Shown: positions 42,715-51,805 of the stretch, piece by piece
Layout: each line of letters begins with the position of its first letter
Numbering within the stretch: the first letter of the stretch is position 1
NCBI GenBank assembly: GCA_964486335.1
Contig: CAZAMB010000008.1
Span: forward strand, 1-64,000
Origin: CAZAMB01 sp964486335
Lineage (GTDB): Bacteria > Planctomycetota > Phycisphaerae > UBA1845
DNA length: 64,000 bases
Reading direction: 5' to 3'
Position numbers and translations under genes: made by a program
Notes under the pieces: generated by a model
Told to the model about the DNA's origin: nothing
Seen by the model: the letters and a program-made list of their open reading frames with translations, nothing else
Databases searched by the model: none

Positions 42715-43764
42715 ATGTTGAAACTTGGTCCATTTCAGTTCGACGTGCCCTTCGTGCAGGCAGCATTGAGCGGATACAGCGATCTGCCGATGCGCCGACT
42801 GGCGCGACGGCACGGCGCACCCTATGCGCTCAACGAGGTCATGCTGGACCGGCTTGTCCTCCAGCCCGGAAAGAAACGCCGCGAAATGCTTTATGTCGCG
42901 CCCGATGATCACCCGGTGGGCGGACAATTGATGGGCGCCGATCCGGATGTCTTCGGACCCGCCGCCCATGAACTGGCTGTCGCCGGATACGACATCATCG
43001 ACATCAACTTCGGCTGTCCGGTCAAGAAGGTTTTGGGCCGCTGCCGAGGCGGCTTCCTGCTCTCGCAACCGGATACCGCGCTGCGCATTGTTCGAAGTGT
43101 CTTCGACGCGGTCGGCGCAATCCGACCCGTCACGCTGAAGATGCGTCGAGGCATGGAGGACGGCGTCGAATCCGAGCGCAACTTTTTTCAGATTCTGGAC
43201 GGCGCACTGACCATCGGAATCTCGGCCGTAACGGTTCATGGCAGAACGGTGAAGCAGCGTTACGTCGGTCCCAGCGATTGGTCGTTCCTGCGGCGCGTCA
43301 AACGGCATGTCGGCGATCGAATGATTCTTGGCAGCGGCGACCTCTTTTCCGCCGAGGACTGCATGCGCATGATCCATGAAACCGGCGTGGATGGCGTGAC
43401 GATCGCGCGTGGCTGTATTGGGAATCCCTGGATTTTTGAGGACTGCCGGGCGCTTTGGCAAGGAGACGACCTACCGAATCCGCCCAGCATTGCCCGGCAG
43501 CGCCGCGCGATTGAAGGGCACTGGAACGACTGCCTCGCGGTGTACGGTGATTCGACGGCCGGCAAGATCATGCGCAAATTCGGAATCAAATACGCCGAAT
43601 CGCATCCCCTTTTCATGGAAGTCCGCGACGCGTTCATTGCCGTCAAAACGTCCTCCGATTTCATCGCGGTCCTGGATCGATGGTACGATCCGGGTGCAAA
43701 TTGGCCGCCGGTGATGAGGCGCGTCGGACCGGGCGACCTGGTGGCAGCCGGCGCGTGTGAGTGA
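42715..43764 (+). CDS. tRNA-dihydrouridine synthase (Dus family)
   Basis: A 349-residue FMN enzyme reducing uridines in tRNA D-loops. The N-terminus holds a P-F-V-Q-A-A-L-S-G-Y-S-D-L-P-M-R-R segment, N-F-G-C-P-V-K-K-V with the catalytic Cys, and K-M-R-R-G, and the FMN phosphate site I-L-G-S-G-D-L and G-V-T-I-A-R-G-C-I-G-N-P-W motifs follow. It most resembles the DusB branch. The catalytic-loop continuation L-G-R-C-R-G-G-F-L-L departs from the common K-K-G-A-G-A-A-L-L. ATG 42715 is used, and a TTG at 42682 would add 11 residues without features. It lies 80 bases after rpoN. Confidence 0.92.
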   Translation: MLKLGPFQFDVPFVQAALSGYSDLPMRRLARRHGAPYALNEVMLDRLVLQPGKKRREMLYVAPDDHPVGGQLMGADPDVFGPAAHELAVAGYDIIDINFGCPVKKVLGRCRGGFLLSQPDTALRIVRSVFDAVGAIRPVTLKMRRGMEDGVESERNFFQILDGALTIGISAVTVHGRTVKQRYVGPSDWSFLRRVKRHVGDRMILGSGDLFSAEDCMRMIHETGVDGVTIARGCIGNPWIFEDCRALWQGDDLPNPPSIARQRRAIEGHWNDCLAVYGDSTAGKIMRKFGIKYAESHPLFMEVRDAFIAVKTSSDFIAVLDRWYDPGANWPPVMRRVGPGDLVAAGACE

Positions 43765-43833
43765 CTCGTCGAACCAAGCCAGGCGTGACTCCCTGCGGAT
43801 TACGCATTGTCCTTGAACTTGTGATTCTCGCTC

Positions 43834-44406
43834 GTGATTTCAACGCTCCTATTCGAACGACCGTGGACGCTCCTGGGAGCTTGTGTTGTCATTGCGGTTC
43901 TGCTCTTTTGGGGTTGGTCGCGACGCCGGTGTGCGAGAAGTGCCGGAGTATTCTGGACGTGGACTGCCGTTTCGTGCGGACTGACCGTGTTGTCGATCAT
44001 CGTCGTCACGCCACGAGAGCGAATTGAGCTTGTTTGCCAGGACCTTGGTCAGGCCGTGGACGACGGCGACATTGAGGAGATTGCAAAACGGTTGTCGCAA
44101 GATTTCACGATGAAGCCTCTGGACCGAGATGAGTTTATTCGACGACTCACCAATACACTCACCCAGGTTCGCGTTGATCAAGTTCGACTCCGGCTCATCA
44201 ACGTGGAGTTTTTGTCCGAGCATCATGCTTTCGCGACGTTGAACGCCTCTTCTCACATACGAACAACCGAGGGCTTTTTTGGCACGATTCCGTCACGGTG
44301 GGTACTCAGCTTTCAGGCGCGCGGGGCTGATTGGCTCGTCTCAGGCATCGAGTCGGCAACCACGCCTTTTTCGGGCAACTCGCGATCAATCGATTGGCTC
44401 CGATAA
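43834..44406 (+). CDS. Two-helix membrane protein with NTF2-like domain, unknown
   Basis: A 190-residue protein starting at GTG. Two membrane helices (about residues 10-26 and 38-58) are followed by a soluble domain with the pattern V-D-D-G-D-I-E-E-I-A-K-R-L-S-Q-D-F and a beta-rich end F-Q-A-R-G-A-D-W-L-V-S-G-I-E, reminiscent of NTF2/SnoaL-like domains. Function is not known. It stands 69 bases after the Dus gene, and the hairpin at 44412-44434 follows its stop, so it probably ends that transcript. Confidence 0.65.
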   Translation: MISTLLFERPWTLLGACVVIAVLLFWGWSRRRCARSAGVFWTWTAVSCGLTVLSIIVVTPRERIELVCQDLGQAVDDGDIEEIAKRLSQDFTMKPLDRDEFIRRLTNTLTQVRVDQVRLRLINVEFLSEHHAFATLNASSHIRTTEGFFGTIPSRWVLSFQARGADWLVSGIESATTPFSGNSRSIDWLR

Positions 44407-44411
44407 TCCAA

Positions 44412-44434
44412 GGCCGGCCCGCCCGAAGCCGGCC
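44412..44434 (+). terminator. Terminator-like hairpin
   Basis: GGCCGGC (44412-44418) and GCCGGCC (44428-44434) form a GC-rich stem with a 9-base loop, six bases after the preceding stop. No clear T-tract follows. Confidence 0.4.
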
Positions 44435-44594
44435 CATCTACCTTGTTCGCAATTCCAATACCTTCGCGCTTTCTGCATCATGTTTCATCCGAGCGTCTTC
44501 GAAATTGTAAGAATCGGTAATTGTCGCGAGGGGGCGATGCGAAATCAGGCATATTGTAGGCAGCCGAGCGAAACTGCCTCGGAAAGGATGCGAG

Positions 44595-45200
44595 TTGGAC
44601 GGACTTCCTCTGATTGCGACGGATCGTCTTGGCGCGACATTCGCTTGTCATGACAAAGCGCGTGATCGGCTGCGACGAACGTTTCTCGGCTGTGCGGACG
44701 CGCTCCACCGCTTCATTTGGGTTCGAGTCGGAGGCGATCTGGGGTTGACCGACGACCTCGTGCAACAGACGTGCTACGAAGCTGCCCAAAGCACTCGCCT
44801 TCCGAGTGATGACGGGGAATGCCAAGCCTGGCTCTTCGGCATCGCGAGAAACCTGATTCGGAAACACTGGCAACGTCACAAACGAGAGGCTCTTTTCAGC
44901 CCAGAGCGAAACGCAAGAGCGGCCGAGGCACTCGTAAGAAACATGGAGGATTCGTGCCCGCCCGTCGAATCAATCACTCGTGAAGAATCCGCGACGCAGC
45001 TGCTGTGGGCGATCACAACACTGCCGGCGAGCGACCAAGGCCTGATCTTCGATGTTTACTTCGGCCATCGCGATCGCGCGAGTATCGCGCGGGAACTGGG
45101 CACGACGATGAAGTCTCTCGAAGGAAAACTCTATCGAATACGCCATCGCCTGAGGCAAAAACTGAAAGGTGACGAAAAAGGAAACTTCCATGATCAATGA
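44595..45200 (+). CDS. ECF-type RNA polymerase sigma factor
   Basis: A 201-residue sigma-70-family factor with regions 2 and 4 only. Region 2 carries D-D-L-V-Q-Q-T-C-Y-E-A-A and A-W-L-F-G-I-A-R-N-L-I-R-K-H-W-Q-R. Region 4 has L-P-A-S-D-Q-G-L-I-F-D-V-Y-F-G, then the HTH I-A-R-E-L-G-T-T-M-K-S-L-E-G-K-L-Y-R-I-R. The start is TTG at 44595 with AAGGA about 7 bases upstream, and no ATG fits the frame in region 2 or before. It overlaps the following membrane-protein gene by 11 bases, the usual setup for a sigma factor with its regulator. Confidence 0.85.
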   Translation: MDGLPLIATDRLGATFACHDKARDRLRRTFLGCADALHRFIWVRVGGDLGLTDDLVQQTCYEAAQSTRLPSDDGECQAWLFGIARNLIRKHWQRHKREALFSPERNARAAEALVRNMEDSCPPVESITREESATQLLWAITTLPASDQGLIFDVYFGHRDRASIARELGTTMKSLEGKLYRIRHRLRQKLKGDEKGNFHDQ

Positions 45201-46305
45201 ATCGAACGAAGCAGATCGCAATTTTGATGTCAATCTCGGCGTCTTTGGTCAACATGTTTCCGCCCCGCCGGGGATATCCGCTCGAGGACGCGCACAGGGG
45301 CTGGAGACCTTTGAGCGCATCGGACATGCACCGCGCCGAATGTTGCGCGGGCTGTTCGGTCGGCCCGCGCTGTTCTCGACCATCGGGTTGGCGGCCGCAC
45401 TGGTTCTTGTCGTCGGATTGTTTTTTCCAACGGGCGGAGGGCCGACAATCCAGGCGGCCGTTGTGCTCGAGAAGCTCGCGACGCAGGTCCAGGGCGACGA
45501 CGTACTCGAAGTGAAGCTCGAAAACATTGGCGCCGACGGCGCGACCGTCAACGCGCGATTGCAGGTTTCCAACGACGCGATTGCCGGCGACGTGCGTGCC
45601 GCCATTCAAGAAAACGCAAGCGACCCTCCAATTGAAATCGATGCGTCACTTGCGCTGTCAAAGCACGGGGCCTGGGTGTTGATTCGCAAGCTTAGTGTGC
45701 CAACCGAACCAGAGTTTGCCGCGATCCTTAATGGATTCTTTCCACCGGGGACGGACACACTTCTGTCCATGTCGGAGGAAACGGCGGGTGAACTTCTTCA
45801 GGAAGCGTCTGACGTAGACTTGACTTCGGCATTGGCTGAGCTTCGCGCCGTGGCCAGGGGCCAACTCGTGACGTTCATCAAGGGCGTCATCGAATCACAA
45901 GGAGCTGTCGGAGCGGTCCTGACCTATCAGTCGGATGGAACGGTGCTTATCTCGATCACCGTTCGCGACGCCGAATCCCTGCGGAAGCTTGCCGAAATCG
46001 CGGCGAAGGCCATGGGAAAGACGGCGGACGGCGATCTCGACATTGATGACGACGATGCCCGGGAACTTGTCGGCTGCAAGTTGAACATCGTCTATGATCC
46101 CACCTCGGAGACCGTCCGATCGTTTTCCATCTCCGATGTCGGCGAAATGACAGGCCGCATCACGATCTCATTGATTGGCGGCGCGATCGACCCGGCGTTG
46201 CTCGATCAAACCCGCGTTGTGACTCCCAATACCCGCGTGCTTGACATCAATGCTCTGATCAACATGGCCAAAGCATTCATTCCGACGCATGACGAGAATG
46301 AGTAA
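45190..46305 (+). CDS. Membrane protein coupled to ECF sigma factor, unknown
   Basis: A 371-residue protein. A cytoplasmic N-terminus of about 55 residues and one membrane helix (about residues 61-79, LFSTIGLAAALVLVVGLFF) are followed by an extracytoplasmic domain of about 290 residues rich in Val, Asp and Ala with no family I recognise. By position and topology it could be the anti-sigma factor. The cytoplasmic part lacks the H-x3-C-x2-C zinc motif of ZAS-type anti-sigmas and has no DUF recognised by eye. The start ATG 45190 lies within the sigma-factor gene. A GTG 21 bases earlier is possible. Confidence 0.65.
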   Translation: MINESNEADRNFDVNLGVFGQHVSAPPGISARGRAQGLETFERIGHAPRRMLRGLFGRPALFSTIGLAAALVLVVGLFFPTGGGPTIQAAVVLEKLATQVQGDDVLEVKLENIGADGATVNARLQVSNDAIAGDVRAAIQENASDPPIEIDASLALSKHGAWVLIRKLSVPTEPEFAAILNGFFPPGTDTLLSMSEETAGELLQEASDVDLTSALAELRAVARGQLVTFIKGVIESQGAVGAVLTYQSDGTVLISITVRDAESLRKLAEIAAKAMGKTADGDLDIDDDDARELVGCKLNIVYDPTSETVRSFSISDVGEMTGRITISLIGGAIDPALLDQTRVVTPNTRVLDINALINMAKAFIPTHDENE

Positions 46306-46328
46306 GGTTGGTCCCCGGAACGGGTGAC

Positions 46329-46368
46329 AGGCGAAGCGTTCGCGGCAACGGAGGCGTCCGCTTCGCCT
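46329..46368. terminator. Hairpin between convergent genes
   Basis: AGGCGAAGCG (46329-46338) and CGCTTCGCCT (46359-46368) are perfectly complementary over 10 bp with a 20-base loop. It is placed between the convergent ends of the sigma-linked membrane gene and the dehydrogenase gene. The plus-strand side continues into gttt, a weak T-run. Confidence 0.5.
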
Positions 46369-46413
46369 CGCCTGTTTCTCCGATCGGCAGCCAGTTTTCT
46401 GCGCCGGTCGGTT

Positions 46414-47382
46414 TCACGGAGCGTCGCCGATCTTCAGCAGGATTTTCACGTTGTCGGGACTTGCTGCGGATTCGAACGCCCGAGACGCGTCTTCGATCGG
46501 ATACGTCCGAGAGATCATGCTCCGAACGTCAATCTCCTTGCGCGCCAAGGCATTGATCGCCTCGCTGAACGGTCCGCACCGGCTTCCGAGGAGCCTGACT
46601 TCGTTAACCACGATCGGAGCGAGGTTGAGCGCCCCCACTGTCGAATCGGAATAAGTGCTCTTGAGCACAATGGTTCCGCGAGGGCGAACCAATTGCATGG
46701 CCACGGCGAGTCCTTCCGGAGTGCCGGTGCACTCCACGACCACGTCGCGATCCTGCGGCGAGCCGATCTCTTCGACGTTCAATGCCTGCACGCCGAGTTT
46801 TTCGCACGCCTGCAACGTTCGCGGGTTTCGCCCGACGGCAGTTAGCCGACATCTTCGGGCGGTCAGCACCTGAACAACCAACAACCCGAGTCGGCCGGTT
46901 CCAACGACGCTTACGATCGATCGTTCATCGATCGGGCACTGCGCCGGAACCTGATAAGCGGCCGCCAACGGTTCCACGAAGACAGCCTCCTCATCCGAAA
47001 CAGCATCGGGAACGACATGCAAATTGTGCTCGGGGACAACAACGTATTCGGCAAAACATCCGTCGCGGCCGGAAATCCCCATGACCGTTCGCCGACGGCA
47101 GTGATTCGCCAGACCTCCCAGGCACATATCGCACTTGCGGCAAACGCAGTTAATTTCGCAGACCACGCGCTTTCCCTTCCACCGGGGAGTTCCTTCAGTC
47201 ACTGAACCCACCATCTCATGACCGAGAACACCGTTGAACTTCATGTATCCCTTGAGGATTTGAAGATCAGTTGCGCAGATCCCCGCAAGATGTACGCGAA
47301 CGAGGGCTTCGCCGGCCGCCGGAACCGGTATTGGCCGGTCCTTTTCGACTTGAAGAACGCCCGTGAACGACACTGCTCTCAC
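46414..47382 (-). CDS. Zinc-type medium-chain alcohol dehydrogenase
   Basis: A 322-residue MDR-superfamily oxidoreductase. The catalytic-zinc residues are in G-I-C-A-T-D and G-H-E. The structural-zinc loop C-V-C-R-K-C-D-M-C with a final Cys eight residues on is complete. The Rossmann motif V-V-G-T-G-R-L-G-L-L starts the coenzyme domain. The subfamily resembles threonine/sorbitol-type and other alcohol dehydrogenases, and the substrate cannot be read from sequence. It is short for the family (usual 340-350), with the coenzyme domain slightly trimmed. Confidence 0.88.
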   Translation of the reverse strand: MRAVSFTGVLQVEKDRPIPVPAAGEALVRVHLAGICATDLQILKGYMKFNGVLGHEMVGSVTEGTPRWKGKRVVCEINCVCRKCDMCLGGLANHCRRRTVMGISGRDGCFAEYVVVPEHNLHVVPDAVSDEEAVFVEPLAAAYQVPAQCPIDERSIVSVVGTGRLGLLVVQVLTARRCRLTAVGRNPRTLQACEKLGVQALNVEEIGSPQDRDVVVECTGTPEGLAVAMQLVRPRGTIVLKSTYSDSTVGALNLAPIVVNEVRLLGSRCGPFSEAINALARKEIDVRSMISRTYPIEDASRAFESAASPDNVKILLKIGDAP

Positions 47383-47486
47383 CGCGCGCCTCCACGATGG
47401 TCGAACACGTTTCGATAATCGACGATTCCTAACTTCTGGCGGTCAATGGGTAGTGGATGTGAACAACAAATGAGGCGGCGAAACAC

Positions 47487-47517
47487 TTGCTGATGGTTCA
47501 TGAACAACCTATATAAT
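47487..47517 (+). promoter_or_regulatory. Sigma-70-type promoter candidate for the 26-residue gene
   Basis: TTGCTG (47487-47492) and a perfect TATAAT (47512-47517) with a 19-base spacer. The predicted start is near 47524, about 70 bases before the ATG of the small gene. The -10 is convincing and the spacing is long. Confidence 0.45.
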
Positions 47518-47592
47518 TCTCAAGAGCGATTGACAAGGGACCGATGCACCGGATAGCCCGGTTTCATCGAATACCAAGAAAGGAAGTTGCTC

Positions 47593-47673
47593 ATGGGTTG
47601 GCAGCAAATTGTTATCCTCCTCGGCGCGGCCGCAGTGGTCGTGTTTCTCATTACGCGACGGGGCGGAAGCTGA
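47593..47673 (+). CDS. 26-residue single-helix membrane peptide
   Basis: An ATG at 47593 opens a 26-codon frame: MGWQQ, a hydrophobic core I-V-I-L-L-G-A-A-A-V-V-V-F-L-I, then T-R-R-G-G-S and TGA. AGGAAG (47581-47586) sits at proper RBS distance, a TATAAT box lies 75 bases upstream, and a 9-bp hairpin starts four bases after the stop. The positive C-terminus suggests an N-out, C-in helix. It is too short for homology by eye. It could be a small membrane regulator or a toxin-like peptide, but no antitoxin or antisense signal was seen. Coding status is inferred from the full set of expression signals. Confidence 0.6.
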   Translation: MGWQQIVILLGAAAVVVFLITRRGGS

Positions 47674-47676
47674 GGG

Positions 47677-47713
47677 TCGAAGGGCTGTAGCTAGGCGTGC
47701 CCTGGCCCTTCGA
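47677..47713 (+). terminator. Hairpin after the 26-residue gene
   Basis: TCGAAGGGC (47677-47685) and GCCCTTCGA (47705-47713) are perfectly complementary over 9 bp, with a 19-base loop, starting four bases after the small gene's stop. A short TT follows. It also lies between convergent genes. Confidence 0.55.
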
Positions 47714-47767
47714 TTCTGCGAGAGCGCTTTGAAGCCGAGAACTGACGCAACAGTGCTACCTAGGCTC

Positions 47768-48856
47768 TTAGGGCGTCGGCTTGGGCGGTCTCTCAAACAG
47801 AAACGCACAGTCATCGAGTCGATTCTCTCCTCCGGAATTCACGGCAAACCTCGCCCCCGACCAGATCGACGCACCAGCAAATTGACCATCCTTGGACAGC
47901 GCATAGTACTTCAGATCAAAATTAGGCCGACCATCGGGCTTTAGAAGCCGCTTCTCGACCGTGAACTTGACGGCCCGCTCGATCGCTTGTTTGACCGCGT
48001 CCGCCGGTGTCGCTCCGCCGCGCATCAACTCCACGATCATATGCGCGCCGCAGATCTTTATGTTGGCCTCTCCGCGACCCGTGCTGCCGGCAGCACCAAT
48101 GTCGTTGTCGACATACAATCCGGCACCGATGATCGGCGAGTCGCCGACACGTCCGGGCAGCTTCCAGCTCAGCCCGCTGGTCGTGGTCACGCCGCTCAAA
48201 TCGCCGTTGGCATTTAGCCCCAGGCAGTTGATGGTCCCGTAAGTGAACGCGAATTCTCGGCGCGCATCGGAGCGTCGATCGGACGGATCAGGCGTTTCGT
48301 CAGGTCGTATCCAGTTGTCGTTGGTGGAGTGGTTTTCTTTCCATTTTAGCCACTCCAACCGCGCCTTTTCCGTCAAGAGGTTCTCTTCCTGGAATCCGTG
48401 AGCTTTGGCAAATCGCAAAGCACCTTCACCGACCAGCATGATGTGGTCGGTGCGCTGCATGATCAATTGCGCCACGCGCGAGGGAGTTTTGATGTTTCGC
48501 AGCGAGGCGACCGATCCGCATCCACGCGTCGGACCATGCATCACGCAGGAGTCCAGCTCCACGACGCCGTCCTCATTGGGCAATCCGCCGTACCCAACCG
48601 ACGTGTCGTTGGGGTCCTCCTCCACAATGTTGACCCCTGCCACCACCGCGTCGAGCGTATCCGCACCATCGCGAATCATCGCAGCGGCCTTCTCCGTCGC
48701 GGCAAGCCCGTTGGCGCTGGCGATCACGACGACATCAGGAGATGTGCGATTCCCTGAAGTTCCACCCCTGGCGTTTCCGTTTGTTCGCGGAAGAGAACCG
48801 ACAGCCGCCGCAGCTGCGGCGGTATGAAGGAAGTCCCTTCGAGTCCATTGACTCAT
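47768..48856 (-). CDS. Tat-exported glycosylasparaginase-like Ntn hydrolase
   Basis: A 362-residue protein of the N4-(beta-N-acetylglucosaminyl)-asparaginase / isoaspartyl peptidase family. The N-terminus W-T-R-R-D-F-L-H-T-A-A-A is a twin-arginine signal. The precursor contains G-G-L-P-N-E-D-G-V-V-E-L-D and the self-cleavage region Y-G-T-I-N-C-L-G-L, whose Thr would become the N-terminal nucleophile, then T-S-G-L-S-W-K-L-P-G-R-V-G-D-S-P-I-I-G-A-G. The usual residue before G/D-T-I is H-D, here Y-G, a small departure at the cleavage site. It would act on asparagine-linked sugars or isopeptides outside the cytoplasm. Confidence 0.88.
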   Translation of the reverse strand: MSQWTRRDFLHTAAAAAAVGSLPRTNGNARGGTSGNRTSPDVVVIASANGLAATEKAAAMIRDGADTLDAVVAGVNIVEEDPNDTSVGYGGLPNEDGVVELDSCVMHGPTRGCGSVASLRNIKTPSRVAQLIMQRTDHIMLVGEGALRFAKAHGFQEENLLTEKARLEWLKWKENHSTNDNWIRPDETPDPSDRRSDARREFAFTYGTINCLGLNANGDLSGVTTTSGLSWKLPGRVGDSPIIGAGLYVDNDIGAAGSTGRGEANIKICGAHMIVELMRGGATPADAVKQAIERAVKFTVEKRLLKPDGRPNFDLKYYALSKDGQFAGASIWSGARFAVNSGGENRLDDCAFLFERPPKPTP

Positions 48857-49312
48857 CAGCTGTGCTCCTCAATTCAATCAGACAAATCGTACATCGTGTG
48901 GCCGAGCCGCAGCAAATGCAACCAAGAGACGCATTTCGTTGCTCCCGTTTCTCGGTGACGCAACGGCGAACGCTTTTGCATACGAAATACAAGTCATCGA
49001 AACGAAAACGACCGCAAGGTCCGAAAAAGTATCAAGGCACAGTCGATGAACTTGATTGGATTGTCAATAGAGCAGAAGATCCTCGCGGTAGCTCAAAGAA
49101 CCCAACCCAAGATCGTATTGAATTGAACGGTTCTTCGACTTATATTCCAAGCAATCGCGCAGGGAATGTCGTCGGCGGCTGAAACGGCCCACGGGCCGGA
49201 GTCCGCTTCATCTCTCCGATCCTTCCCACCTACTGAATCTCTTACAGATCGACGGCGCGCCTTTGACGCAAAGCCGTCGATCACATGATCGTTGTGGACG
49301 GAGGATCTATTG
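48857..49312. other. Divergent intergenic region
   Basis: A 456-bp stretch between the asparaginase-like gene (minus) and a secreted repeat protein (plus). Open frames entering from the asparaginase gene lack RBS and domain character. A small CGGCCC/GGGCCG stem occurs near 49184-49197. Nothing else was recognised. Confidence 0.5.
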
Positions 49313-51589
49313 ATGGCACGCTACATTCGCGCGGCCGCGCTCTTTTCTTGGGGGCTGTTTTGGTCGGTACCGGCCGGAAGCGGTCAAACGCCCCTCTCGA
49401 ACTCATTTACGTATCAAGGCCAACTCAAGCACGACGGAGTTTCCGTGAACGGACTCGCGGACTTCCGCTTTTCCGTCTGGGACGCTCAGTCGGGCGGGCA
49501 ACAGATCGGCGTTGAATACCAGGTGGACAACGCGTCCGTGGCGAATGGGTTGTTTACCGTCCGCGTTGATCCCGGCGCCAACGTCTTTTCGGGAAATGCG
49601 CGCTGGATACTCGTTTCTGTCCGATTTCCCGCCGCCGTTGGATCGTTCACCGCGCTCCTTCCCCGACAACCGTTGACCGCTGCTCCCTACACGTTCTACT
49701 CTGGCGCAACGCGAGGCATCAACGTAGCCCAGGATGGCAGGGTCGGCCTTGGAACCGCCTCGCCCAAGCAGTCACTGCACGTGGTCGGCGACTACTACGG
49801 CCGTGGTCACCTATGGCTCCATGCTTTTGAAGGAGACGTCGCGTCCGGAACCGCATACGTGCAGGCGAGGGATGACTCCGGGTCATCGACGATTGACCTT
49901 CGTCTTCGCACCCAGCTAAACGGCGCTGCCGTCGATGCCCTCACGTTGAAGTCCTCGGGCAATGTGGGGGTCGGCACGACGTCCCCCCAGCACAAGTTCG
50001 ACACCGCCGGGACTGCAAGGTTCAGCGCCGCGGCGGGCCCGAATCTGATTCTTCACGACAGCAACGGTGGACCGGACCGCCCTGGAATCCAGTTCACCAA
50101 CAATTCCCAGCATTTTATTGCCGGTGACGACGACTCAGATGAGGCCTTTGGGTTTTACTCCAAGTTCAGCAATCAACGGACTTTCAACGCAATGATCACC
50201 ATCCACGGCAATTCGACGGGTACGGCCGGAACCTGGAACCGTTACCTTTCGCTCACTCATACGGGCATCGACGGCAAGATCAGTACCGATACCGGGCACC
50301 TTTTGTTGCAACCCGCTGGAAATGTCGGCATCGCGACGAACAGTCCGCAGTCCCTGCTTCATGTTGGCTCGTCAGGCGCCAATTGGAATTGGGCCAGCGG
50401 AAACGGATGGGGCGACTTCTCCGTAAGCAATGGAACCGTCGGTTTGGCTATGGGGATCGCCACCGCTGGAGGGGGTATGGGCGACGTGCGTCTATGGACC
50501 CGAGGCGGAACGGAGAGACTCCTGATTGGAAACCCCACCGACGGAATTATTCTCCAACTGGACGATAGACGAGTCGGCGTTGCCGACGTTGACAGCCAAT
50601 CCCGGCTCAATGTCACAAGCCTCGCATTGACTGCTCCTTCGCCCGACTGGTCCGCTCATTTCAAGGATGCCAACGGCAGCGGGGAGGCCTGGCTGGCCGG
50701 CGACGACGGACAGGGACGTGAATATGGAATCGAAGCGCGCGGGGGAAAAGCCGGAGGGTTCTTCAAGAACACGGGTGGTTCGGCTGAGGCGCGAGCGGCC
50801 TACTCCAGCGGCACAAACACGATGATCGGCTTATGGGCTCGCGGCGAGGTCGGCGGCTATTTTGAATCGTCGTCCGCCAGCGGAAGCATTGCTCGACTGG
50901 GCGGCGTGAACGCCGCCGTTGATGGGACCGGCAAGTTCGGAGGCGGATACTTCGGAGACACCGATGATTCAGGTTGGGCCGAAATCGGCTCGTTCACGTA
51001 CAAGGTTCGAGGCAACGGAGGCGTCTCCTTCGTCCAGAATCACCCCGGCGATCGCAATCGCGTGATCGTTTATACGGCCCCGGAAGGTGATGAAGTTGCT
51101 ACATATACGCGGGGTACAGCCCGCTTGATCAACGGTGAAGCAATAGTGTCTCTGGGAGAGACCTTCCGATGGGTCACCAATCCGGAGATCGGCCTCACGG
51201 CGCATCTTACACCGCGCGGAGATTGCCAGGGTCTTTTTGTGGAATCCCTGACCACGTCCGAACTTGTTGTTCGAGAGCTTCGCGGCGGCACGTCCGATGT
51301 GGCCTTCGACTACATCGTCCACGGACTCCGCATCGGATTCGAGGAAGTAAGCACCGTGCAGGAGAAAACGCGCGAAGCACCGATTCCGTCGATGGCGGGT
51401 CACCTCGAGCAGTTTGCAAGACGCCCGGAGTTGCGGCACTACAACGCATTGGAACGCTTCAAGGCGATGAACCGTTCGGCCGGAATACGGGCGACATTGG
51501 AATCAAACGCTGCGGCGGACCTCCGAGACGCTATCCAACGATGGAACACTGAGGAATCGACAGTTCGACCAGACGGCCTCGAAAGATAA
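49313..51589 (+). CDS. Secreted repeat protein with VGIGT-type motifs
   Basis: A 758-residue exported protein. GGAGG eight bases before ATG 49313 supports the start, and the signal peptide ends near A-G-S-G-Q. An N-terminal domain (about 24-135, F-T-Y-Q-G-Q-L...V-N-G...F-T-V-R-V-D-P-G) is followed by repeats of the form G-x-V-G-x-G-T-x-S-P-x-x-x-x-x-V (three clear copies and one diverged). Such repeats also occur in phage tail-fibre and large secreted bacterial proteins. No S74 self-cleaving peptidase domain is seen at the C-terminus, which instead carries F-R-W-V-T-N-P-E-I-G-L-T-A-H-L. It may be an adhesin or surface fibre. Confidence 0.7.
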   Translation: MARYIRAAALFSWGLFWSVPAGSGQTPLSNSFTYQGQLKHDGVSVNGLADFRFSVWDAQSGGQQIGVEYQVDNASVANGLFTVRVDPGANVFSGNARWILVSVRFPAAVGSFTALLPRQPLTAAPYTFYSGATRGINVAQDGRVGLGTASPKQSLHVVGDYYGRGHLWLHAFEGDVASGTAYVQARDDSGSSTIDLRLRTQLNGAAVDALTLKSSGNVGVGTTSPQHKFDTAGTARFSAAAGPNLILHDSNGGPDRPGIQFTNNSQHFIAGDDDSDEAFGFYSKFSNQRTFNAMITIHGNSTGTAGTWNRYLSLTHTGIDGKISTDTGHLLLQPAGNVGIATNSPQSLLHVGSSGANWNWASGNGWGDFSVSNGTVGLAMGIATAGGGMGDVRLWTRGGTERLLIGNPTDGIILQLDDRRVGVADVDSQSRLNVTSLALTAPSPDWSAHFKDANGSGEAWLAGDDGQGREYGIEARGGKAGGFFKNTGGSAEARAAYSSGTNTMIGLWARGEVGGYFESSSASGSIARLGGVNAAVDGTGKFGGGYFGDTDDSGWAEIGSFTYKVRGNGGVSFVQNHPGDRNRVIVYTAPEGDEVATYTRGTARLINGEAIVSLGETFRWVTNPEIGLTAHLTPRGDCQGLFVESLTTSELVVRELRGGTSDVAFDYIVHGLRIGFEEVSTVQEKTREAPIPSMAGHLEQFARRPELRHYNALERFKAMNRSAGIRATLESNAAADLRDAIQRWNTEESTVRPDGLER

Positions 51590-51805
51590 CTCTCATACGC
51601 TGGCAGCGAGTGCTCATAGTCCGTCTCGTCCGTCGGATCGACGCGTTGCTGCCCCCATCTTCCAAGACCGATCCACGGCCGTTATCAGGAAAAGTCCGTG
51701 CTTTTCTATCCGAGCCACGCCCAACGGGGAGACGCGATTCGTAGTCCCGCGATCGCACTTGCACCAGAATAGTACGCCTCCCTGAAGACGAGATTCAACG
51801 ACTCA

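Noticed and set aside
48742..49182. 146-codon frame starting inside the asparaginase-like gene
   Set aside because: No RBS, no domain, and the part outside the gene looks like intergenic DNA.
49313..51589. Prophage fragment
   Set aside because: The protein has a bacterial signal peptide and no phage structural or integrase genes are nearby.
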